A stretch of DNA of 39,694 nucleotides from Spirochaetaceae bacterium (GTDB taxonomy: Bacteria; Spirochaetota; Spirochaetia; Treponematales; Breznakiellaceae), in contig JAITER010000028.1 of assembly GCA_031281945.1 (NCBI GenBank), forward strand, positions 1 through 39,694, in the 5' to 3' direction. Shown one piece after another: positions 33,784-39,694 of the stretch. Under the pieces are notes generated by a model. The model was not told the DNA's origin. It did no database searches and saw nothing but the letters and a program-made list of their open reading frames with translations. The stretch's first letter is position 1, and each line of letters starts with the position of its first letter. A program made the translations under genes and the position numbers.

Positions 33784-34848
33784 ATGAAAAACGCGCTTTT
33801 TTTCGGCGTATTTTTCCTCCGTTGCGCGGCGCTCGCGCTTTATTGCCAGGAAAGCTCCGTTATAGACGCCTTAAAAAAAAGCCCCGGAGCGGACGGGGCC
33901 GGCCCTCAAAAGGACGCCGGAACGGCGGAGAACGGCGATTTTGACGAATCGGAATTCGATTCTCTTGAGTTTGATAAAAATTACTCCGGCCCCAATGTAG
34001 GGGTTGTTTACGACGGGCGCAGTTCTTCCGGCTACTTTGTGGTGGACGGCGAGAACGAATATAAAGAATACCACTATCTGGAGCAGATACGTTACGACGA
34101 CCTCCTGTTTGTGCTCACCGACACGCTGTCCCGGCTTACAAAAGAAGGGTTTCGCTGGGCGTCCGCGCCTAAACTCGAGGTTTTTGACGAAAAATTGCCG
34201 GAAAGCGAAGTGGCTTTCATTTACGAAATAGACAAAAAAAACGACGCCGTAAACGCCCGCGTTCAATTTCCCGATTTTAAAATTTCGATTACAGCCCTAA
34301 AAACCAGGAACGCCGCCCACCGCTACGACGCTTCCAGCGGGAAAGATATGTTCAATTTGATAAACTCCTTCGCTTACCGCATAAACGAAGTTGAAAGCGT
34401 TTTGGGCATGGATAACATTGAATACGCTATGCGCTATTTTAAAAAAGAGGCGGACGGCGGCGCGGAAGCAACCGGAACCGCAACGGCGGCGGCGGAGCGC
34501 GGCGTGGAGGAAGCAACGCCCGCAACTGAAGAAGCGGCGGCGGCGACCAGGCGCGTTTTTTCAAGGCTCACGGACGTAAAAGCCGCCTCCAAAGACAAAC
34601 CCGTAAAAAATATAACTCTCACCCTGGAGCTATACTACGAAGACGCGCCTGATAAAGAAGCGTATTTAAAAGAAAAACTGCCCGCTTTACGGCGGTTCGC
34701 TCAAAAATACATAAACACAAAAACCGCCGCCGCCTTAACGGAGGACTCAAACAAGGCGGCGCTGGAACTGGCGGAATTAATGAACGCTTTTGAGCTTGAA
34801 GACGAAATAATAAAAGAAATTATTTTTGTAAAAATAAATATAGATTAA
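33784..34848 (+). CDS. Secreted protein of the flagellar rod cluster, unknown function
   Basis: A 354-aa protein with a signal peptide (about 1-22, ending ALALYC). An acidic low-complexity segment follows, then a mixed region around 60-215, an Ala/Glu-rich linker (about 220-255) and a helical C-terminal domain. No family is recognised. It lies 5 nt after flgG and 39 nt before the FlgJ-like gene, so it is probably part of flagellar assembly in the periplasm. The Cys at residue 21 might form a lipobox (ALYC), but the position -1 residue Tyr is unusual. Confidence 0.8.
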   Translation: MKNALFFGVFFLRCAALALYCQESSVIDALKKSPGADGAGPQKDAGTAENGDFDESEFDSLEFDKNYSGPNVGVVYDGRSSSGYFVVDGENEYKEYHYLEQIRYDDLLFVLTDTLSRLTKEGFRWASAPKLEVFDEKLPESEVAFIYEIDKKNDAVNARVQFPDFKISITALKTRNAAHRYDASSGKDMFNLINSFAYRINEVESVLGMDNIEYAMRYFKKEADGGAEATGTATAAAERGVEEATPATEEAAAATRRVFSRLTDVKAASKDKPVKNITLTLELYYEDAPDKEAYLKEKLPALRRFAQKYINTKTAAALTEDSNKAALELAELMNAFELEDEIIKEIIFVKINID

Positions 34849-34887
34849 TACGGCCGCAACAGGCGGCTTTACTGGAGATGGATTTTT

Positions 34888-35328
34888 ATGGAAAGCATGG
34901 CGCAAATTAATTTTTCCAATACTATGTTAAAAACTCAAGCGGAGGAGCTTAAACGTTTTTCTTCTTACGCATCGGGCGGCGCGGTGAAAGATGAAAGAAC
35001 GGCGGGCGGCGGGTTTGCCGCCATGCTTAAAGAGGGCGGCGCGCAGGCGGAAAGCGGCGAAACAGCAAAATCCAAAAAACCTTTTGTAGACAAAAACGAT
35101 AAACTTTACGAACAGTGCGAGGCTTTGGAAACTTTTCTGTTAAAGACGCTGGTAAACGGTATGCGTAAAACGGTGGAAAAAAGCGGCTTTACCAAACCTG
35201 ATTTCGCCGGAGAAATGTATGAAGATATGCTTTACGATGAATACGCCAAAACTTTTAGCAAAAACGCCGGATTCGGCCTTGCGGAACTCGCCTATATTGA
35301 ACTAACCGGCCAGCGCAACAACCGCTAA
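34888..35328 (+). CDS. FlgJ-like rod-binding protein (N-terminal domain only)
   Basis: A 146-aa protein. Residues about 60-140 match the rod-binding domain of FlgJ: LYEQCEALETFLLKTL, GMRKTVEKSGF, and MYEDMLYDEYAKTFSKNAGFG. It lacks the peptidoglycan hydrolase domain of enterobacterial FlgJ, as is usual in spirochaetes. It probably caps or chaperones the rod during assembly. GGAG lies 9 nt before the ATG. The last codons (R-N-N-R) and stop come from repeat copy H, which also supplies the end of dxs on the other strand. Confidence 0.88.
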   Translation: MESMAQINFSNTMLKTQAEELKRFSSYASGGAVKDERTAGGGFAAMLKEGGAQAESGETAKSKKPFVDKNDKLYEQCEALETFLLKTLVNGMRKTVEKSGFTKPDFAGEMYEDMLYDEYAKTFSKNAGFGLAELAYIELTGQRNNR

Positions 35329-35383
35329 AAACAGCAAAACTAACCGGTTAGCAGGTAACCAACCGGGCTGTTAAACAAGTCCA
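35316..35383 (-). repeat. Dispersed structured repeat, copy H (internally deleted, shared by two gene ends)
   Basis: On the minus strand it reads TGGACTTGTTTAACAGCCC, GGTTGGTTACCTGCTAACC, GGTTAG, TTTTGCTGTTTTTAGCGG and TTGTTG, matching copy I except that hairpin 2 is largely deleted and the third hairpin is absent. It contains the stop codons of both flanking convergent genes. Confidence 0.85.
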
Positions 35384-37304
35384 GGGCCCCTAAAATTGAA
35401 GCGGCCATGCTTGCGCCGTCAAGGCCGGCAAGACGCAAAAGTTCATCACGATCCCCTTGCGCGTAAAATTTATCTTCCGCGGAAAACAGCCCGATTTTAA
35501 CGCCCAGCCCTTTTTCCACCGCCAGACGCGCCGTAAATTCACCAAAACCGCCGCTTTTCACCCCTTCTTCCGCCACGGCGAAAAGCTTGCGGCCCTTCAT
35601 AACGCCGGTAAAATAATCTTCGTCCACGCCGGAAATAAAGCGCAGGTTGTAAAGAGCGCAGGAAATTCCGCTTTTCAAAAGAATTTCCGCCGCAACCTGG
35701 GCCTCGTTTAAAAGACCGCCTGTAAAAGCAAGACAAATTTCGGCCCTTTCGCAACCGGGATTAAGAAAGACGCCGCGCCCTTCCTCTATTGGCGGAATAA
35801 AAACGCCGTCTTCCGGCGGAAGATCCGCCTTGGGGTAGCGTATAATGCAAGGCCGCTTTTGTTTCAACGCCCATTCAAGCATCATATCCAGCTCGCTTCC
35901 GTAAGCCGGAGCTAAAATAATTACGGAGGGCGCGGCGCGGAAAAGGCTTATGTCAAAAAGGCCCTGGTGGGTTTCGCCGTCTCCGCTCACAAACCCCGCC
36001 CTGTCTACGGCGAAAACGACGGGCAAACTGTTCACCGCCACATCGTGAATCACCTGATCTACAGCCCTTTGCATGAATGTTGAATAAATCGCCGCCACGG
36101 GCCTAAAACCGGAAGCCGCAAGCGCCGCCGAAAAAGTTATCGCGTGGGCTTCCGCTATGCCTACGTCAAAAAAACGACTGGGAAAAGCCGCCTTAAAACG
36201 GCCCAGGCCCGCCCCTTTTTCCATCGCGGCCGTAATCGCCGCAACCTTTTCGTCCCGCTCGCCCGCCTCTTTCAACGCGCAAGCGAATCTCTGCGTCCAG
36301 TTTTCCGCAACCTCCTCCCCAGCCGCGGCGCGTTCTTCTACAAAAGGCCCAGAGCCGCCGTATTCCGCGGGCAAAAAGAAAGGCTGCACGCTGTGGTACG
36401 CCCCAGGCTCTTTTTCAGCGGGCGGAAAACCCTCCCCCTTCCGCGTAACCACATGAACTACAACCGGACGCCTTAAATTCCTGACGTCGTTAAATACGCC
36501 GGTTAGTTCTTCTATGTTGTGGCCGTCTATAGGGCCGACATACTCAAACCCCAAATCCACAAAAAAATTATCGTGATAAAAAACCGCCTTTACAGCCCGC
36601 TTTAGCCTTTGAATAAAATTAAAAAAAACGTCTCCGGCGAAAGGAATCTTTTGGGAGGCGGAATCGAAAGTCCTGCGGAAAGTTTGATACTGCGGCCTCA
36701 TGCTTAAACGGCTTAAATGCCTCGAAAGACCGCCCACATTGCGGCTAATCGACATTTTGTTGTCGTTAAGCGCCACTATTAACGGCAAACCCAGATGGGA
36801 GGCGCCGGAAAGCGCTTCGTAGGCGAGACCGCCCGTAAGCGCCCCGTCGCCTATCACCGCCACGGAAAGCGAGTCTTCTTTCGCGAGTTCCGCCGCCGCC
36901 AGCATACCCAAAGCCGCAGAAATAGAAGTGGAAGCGTGCCCTGTATCAAAGGCGTCGCAAACAGATTCCCGCAAACGGGGAAATCCCGCAACTCCGCCGC
37001 TCTTGCGCAAAGAACCGAATTCTTTAAAACGGCCGCTTAAAATCTTGTGCGCATAACACTGGTGTCCAACGTCCCAAACTATTTTGTCTTTAGGTAAATT
37101 AAAAACTTTGTGCAAAGCTACGGTAAGCTCCACAACCCCCAAATTAGATGAAAGATGCCCGCCGTTGGCGCTCACCGTTTTTATAATAAGACGGCGTATC
37201 TCCCCGCAAAGCTCCTTTAACTCCCCGCCATTTAAATCCCGTAAAGCCCGACCGCCGCCGTCCGTGTTTTCAAGTTCCTGTAAAAGAGCGTAATCTTCGT
37301 CCAT
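35340..37304 (-). CDS. dxs: 1-deoxy-D-xylulose-5-phosphate synthase
   Basis: A 654-aa thiamine-diphosphate enzyme joining pyruvate and glyceraldehyde 3-phosphate, the entry step of the non-mevalonate isoprenoid pathway. The N-terminus has GGHLSSNLGVVELT and VWDVGHQCYAHKI; the TPP motif is GDGALTGG to LNDNKMSIS. The transketolase-like middle and C-terminal domains are complete. The ATG at 37304 follows AGGCGG. The final 13 residues (D-L-F-N-S-P-V-G-Y-L-L-T-G) and stop are encoded by repeat copy H, replacing or extending the native end. It is convergent with the FlgJ-like gene, with 11 nt between stops. Confidence 0.96.
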   Translation of the reverse strand: MDEDYALLQELENTDGGGRALRDLNGGELKELCGEIRRLIIKTVSANGGHLSSNLGVVELTVALHKVFNLPKDKIVWDVGHQCYAHKILSGRFKEFGSLRKSGGVAGFPRLRESVCDAFDTGHASTSISAALGMLAAAELAKEDSLSVAVIGDGALTGGLAYEALSGASHLGLPLIVALNDNKMSISRNVGGLSRHLSRLSMRPQYQTFRRTFDSASQKIPFAGDVFFNFIQRLKRAVKAVFYHDNFFVDLGFEYVGPIDGHNIEELTGVFNDVRNLRRPVVVHVVTRKGEGFPPAEKEPGAYHSVQPFFLPAEYGGSGPFVEERAAAGEEVAENWTQRFACALKEAGERDEKVAAITAAMEKGAGLGRFKAAFPSRFFDVGIAEAHAITFSAALAASGFRPVAAIYSTFMQRAVDQVIHDVAVNSLPVVFAVDRAGFVSGDGETHQGLFDISLFRAAPSVIILAPAYGSELDMMLEWALKQKRPCIIRYPKADLPPEDGVFIPPIEEGRGVFLNPGCERAEICLAFTGGLLNEAQVAAEILLKSGISCALYNLRFISGVDEDYFTGVMKGRKLFAVAEEGVKSGGFGEFTARLAVEKGLGVKIGLFSAEDKFYAQGDRDELLRLAGLDGASMAASILGALDLFNSPVGYLLTG

Positions 37305-37462
37305 AACGCCGCCTAAAATTAATATGATTAACCGCTTTAACGGTGTAACGCATTTTAACAAGCGCTTTCAGCGCGTCTGCTTAGCGTACTACGAAATCCT
37401 TTCAAATGCAAACCGCTGTAAAATTCACGCCTCAAAACACGAGATATAAGCTATTGACGGCT

Positions 37463-37491
37463 TTGACCATTCGCCTTAAAAAGAATATCTT
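37463..37491 (+). promoter_or_regulatory. Promoter of the methyltransferase gene
   Basis: TTGACC (37463-37468), a 17-nt spacer and TATCTT (37486-37491). The ATG is 26 nt further on, with GGGAGG between. Confidence 0.5.
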
Positions 37492-37517
37492 ATCTTCAAG
37501 TATGCGGGAGGCTTGGC

Positions 37518-38372
37518 ATGGCGACAAAAAATCTGGATAACGCCAAAAGGCAAAAAAAAGACGAATTTTACACTCAGCTTTCTGATATTGAAAAAGAGCT
37601 TGTACATTACAGACTGCTTTTTAAGGGGAAAACCATCCTCTGCAACTGCGACGACCCGCGGGTGAGCAAGTTCTTTTACTATTTCTACGCAAACTTCCAC
37701 TTTCTTGGACTAAAACGGCTTACCGCCACCTGCTACAAAAACTTAAACCCAGATTTGTTCAGCCAAAACCTCGACGAACAGGCCGTCTATTGCGTCTACG
37801 ACGGCGCCGACCGCTCTGATGATAAATATACGGACTATGACGCGTTTATCAGACAAAACGAATGGGGAGTTTTGAAAGGGGACGGAGATTTTCGCTCCGC
37901 CGAATGTGTTGAACTGTTGAAACAGGCGGATATTGTCTGCACTAACCCGCCTTTCAGTTTATTCCGGGAATATGTGGCGCAACTTGTCGAATATGAAAAG
38001 AAATTTATCATCATCGGAAATATTAATGCTGTAACGTATAAAGAAATATTCGCACTTTTCAAAGAGAATAAAATTTGGTTAGGACGGAGCATCCATTCAG
38101 GCGACCGTGAATTTGGAGTTCCGGACAGCTATCCGCTTGATGCGGCGGGTTTTAGGGTTGGCGAAAACGGCAAAAAGTATATAAGAGTAAAGGGCGTCCG
38201 CTGGTTTACCAATTTAGACATCAAAAAGCGACATGAGGAGATTGTTCTTTACAAGAATTACAGCCCAAAAGAATTCCCCAAATATGACAACTATGACGCC
38301 ATAGAAGTAAGCAAAGTTTCTGATCAATGTAATTTATTGGGTAAAAAATGGAGACGCCTACGAAGTCCTTGA
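37518..38372 (+). pseudogene. EcoRI-type adenine DNA methyltransferase, C-terminally truncated
   Basis: A 284-aa frame. The N-terminal part is a clear EcoRI-family adenine-specific methyltransferase: KNLDNAKRQKKDEFYTQLSDI-type start, FCNCDDP-like LCNCDDP (41-47) and the catalytic NPPF (143-146, IVCTNPPF). Homology-like sequence runs to YDNYDAIEVSKVSD (about residue 268). The frame then enters sequence belonging, in another frame, to a DUF262 gene and stops after 16 unrelated residues. So the C-terminal end of the enzyme is lost, probably by a deletion that joined it to the next gene. GGGAGG lies 7 nt before the ATG. Activity is doubtful; the motif core is intact. Confidence 0.8.
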
Positions 38373-39219
38373 CGGACAGCAGCGGACAATTTCAATATGC
38401 CAGTATGCCAGCGATGAATATAGCATAAACGACATTTATTGGCATACTTTGACCTGCGACCAGCAGGAACAAATTTTAAACTACAAATTGATGGTCTATT
38501 TCTGTGAAGGAACAGACAGCGAAAAACTGGATTGGTTCCGTATCATCAACATAGCCGGGGAAAAACTGTATGAACAGGAATTGCGTAACGCCGTTTACAC
38601 CGGAACATGGCTCACAGACGCAAAACGGCATTTTAGTAAAACAGGTTGCGCCGCCTACCAGACAGGAAAAGATTATATAAATGGAACAGCAATTAGGCAG
38701 GATTTTCTGGAAACGGCCCTTGACTGGATTAGCGGCGGAAAAATAGAAGACTATATGTCCAAAAACCAGCATGAACCAAACGCCAACGAACTATGGCTGT
38801 ATTTCCAGAATACCATCAACTGGATAAAAGTCATTTTCCCAGAATACCGTAAAGAAATGAAAGGTCTTGCATGGGGTGAATTTTATAATAGCTTTGGCAA
38901 AGAAAAGTTTGATTCCGCTGAAATGGAAACACGGATTAAAACGCTGATGATGGACGACGACGTTACCAAAAAATCCGGCATATACCCCTATTTGCTCACC
39001 AAAGACGAAAAATATTTAAGCATACGAACCTTTACCGACAGCCAAAAACGGGCGGCTTATGAAAAACAGAACGGCGTTCGCCCCATGTGCGGGGAACATT
39101 ATGCGATAAACGAAATGGAAGGCGATCACATAACGCCATGGGCGGAAGGCGGTAAAACCCAGACAGACAATTTACAAATGCTTTGCAAAAAGTGCAACAG
39201 AAGAAAAGGGCGGAAATAA
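38329..39219 (+). pseudogene. N-terminally truncated DUF262/HNH endonuclease (GmrSD-like) remnant
   Basis: From about 38329 the frame reads V-I-Y-W-V-K-N-G-D-A-Y-E-V-L-D-G-Q-Q-R-T, the DUF262 DGQQR catalytic signature. It continues for 294 codons to an HNH domain (EGDHITPWAEGG, LCKKCNRRKG). The usual first 50-70 residues are missing, and no ATG, GTG or ribosome site lies in frame upstream; the first usable TTG (38449) is past the signature. In the HNH zinc finger, the first Cys of CxxC reads Arg (VRPMCGEH, codon CGC). With the truncated methyltransferase it marks a former restriction-type defence pair. Confidence 0.75.
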
Positions 39220-39242
39220 AATATTTTTTGAAATGGCGGGAG

Positions 39243-39376
39243 ATTGGACTTGTTCAATAACCCGGTTGGTTATCTACTAACCTGCGGTTAGTTTGCAAGT
39301 CTTGCAAAACGCTTCGTATTTTGCTGTTTTTAGCGGTTGTTGTTCAAAAACTGAAGTTTCTGAACAACTCTATTAT
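39243..39376 (+). repeat. Dispersed structured repeat, copy I
   Basis: It begins ATTGGACTTGTTCAATAACC. Stem 1 is ATAACC/GGTTAT, hairpin 2 GCAAAACGC-TTC-GTATTTTGC, and stem 3 (39339-39368) has 14-nt arms with the same single mismatch as copy D. It starts 24 nt after the defence remnant. Confidence 0.9.
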
Positions 39377-39627
39377 ACATTGAATGAGCAATATCTTAAA
39401 AACTCAACGATTTCGATAAGTCTATTCATTCTCAAAATTTTTTATCAATTTTGATTTACTACATTTATACGCCGGCCAAGCGCTTCTTTTATACGTTTTT
39501 ATATTTATGTTTTTTTGTGAATATAAATTTAAACTATTTATTATTTCCTAAGTTAATACGACGTCATCTATTTTGATATTTCGTTCTAAAATTTTAGCAA
39601 TTTTTGAAGTTTTTTTACGTTTTGTTC
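39377..39627. other. AT-rich intergenic tail
   Basis: No convincing gene. A 33-codon minus-strand frame (39548-39649, starting MNDLPLSRTKRKK, basic) has no ribosome site and is not called as a gene. Base composition is much lower in GC than the rest. Confidence 0.5.
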
Positions 39628-39656
39628 TTGACAAAGGCAAATCGTTCATATATCAT
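39628..39656 (+). promoter_or_regulatory. Near-consensus sigma70 promoter at the window end
   Basis: A perfect TTGACA (39628-39633), a 17-nt spacer and TATCAT (39651-39656). Downstream are AAGGGG (39667-39672) and, 8 nt later, a TTG. Confidence 0.6.
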
Positions 39657-39680
39657 TTTATAAATGAAGGGGTTTATAAT

Positions 39681-39694
39681 TTGAAATATTCCAT
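39681..39694 (+). CDS. Possible start of a gene running past the window
   Basis: A TTG at 39681 follows AAGGGG by 8 nt and the strong promoter by 24 nt. Only four codons (M-K-Y-S) are visible, so the product cannot be named. Confidence 0.25.

Noticed and set aside
39548-39649. 33-codon minus-strand frame starting MNDLPLSRTKRKK
   Set aside because: No ribosome site, short, and opposite a strong plus-strand promoter; kept only as a note.

Overview
The window looks like chromosome from a free-living or gut-associated spirochaete of the Treponema group. Evidence: a FlaB-type periplasmic flagellin, a flgG / rod-binding flagellar cluster, a CBS-domain family II pyrophosphatase, a PnrA/TmpC-like purine-binding lipoprotein, a membrane class III cyclase, and sigma28-type promoters. 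Coding density is ordinary. The gaps between genes are rich in hairpin-forming repeats.

Layout. 1-838 is a GC-rich mosaic of short repeats and palindromes with no convincing gene. 839-5269 (+): a secreted barrel-like protein behind a sigma28-like promoter, a cyclase-like receptor, ybeY, and a CorC/TlyC CBS protein. 5518-8626 (-): an unrecognised 487-aa protein, then pgk. 9268-9786 (+): a small LiaF-like protein. 9841-14173 (-): an amino-acid ABC permease, its lipoprotein receptor, and fused aspartokinase/homoserine dehydrogenase. 14531-15403 (-): a coiled-coil/PD-(D/E)XK protein. 15622-18115 (+): prfA and a kinase-like membrane protein. 18302-24766 (-): the run infC-rpmI-rplT-zapB-like-zapA-gyrA, plus pflA and flaB. 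25042-28111 (-): CBS pyrophosphatase and a propeller lipoprotein. 28258-32199 (+): a BMP-type lipoprotein and a hybrid histidine kinase. 32229-32837 (-): a response regulator. 32984-35328 (+): flgG, a secreted unknown, and a FlgJ-like rod protein. 35340-37304 (-): dxs. 37518-39219: a broken EcoRI-type methyltransferase/DUF262-HNH defence remnant. The last bases may carry a promoter for a gene beyond the window.

The most interesting signal is a dispersed structured repeat of about 120-210 bp, with about nine full, partial or degenerate copies on both strands. Good copies form three successive hairpins, and paired bases differ between copies in a compensating way. Copies sit at gene ends. One copy supplies the last codons and stop codons of both dxs and the convergent flgJ-like gene. 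Another supplies the end of the BMP lipoprotein. A third lies in the likely leader of the amino-acid transporter mRNA.

Several proteins lack a key residue. The cyclase lacks both metal-binding aspartates. PflA has Arg for the first cysteine of its radical-SAM motif. The HNH remnant also has Arg for a zinc-ligand cysteine. GyrA has Ala at the quinolone-contact serine position. At least four genes have a good -10 box only 6-7 nt before the start codon and no Shine-Dalgarno sequence, which suggests leaderless mRNAs.

All calls come from reading the sequence; no database search was run.
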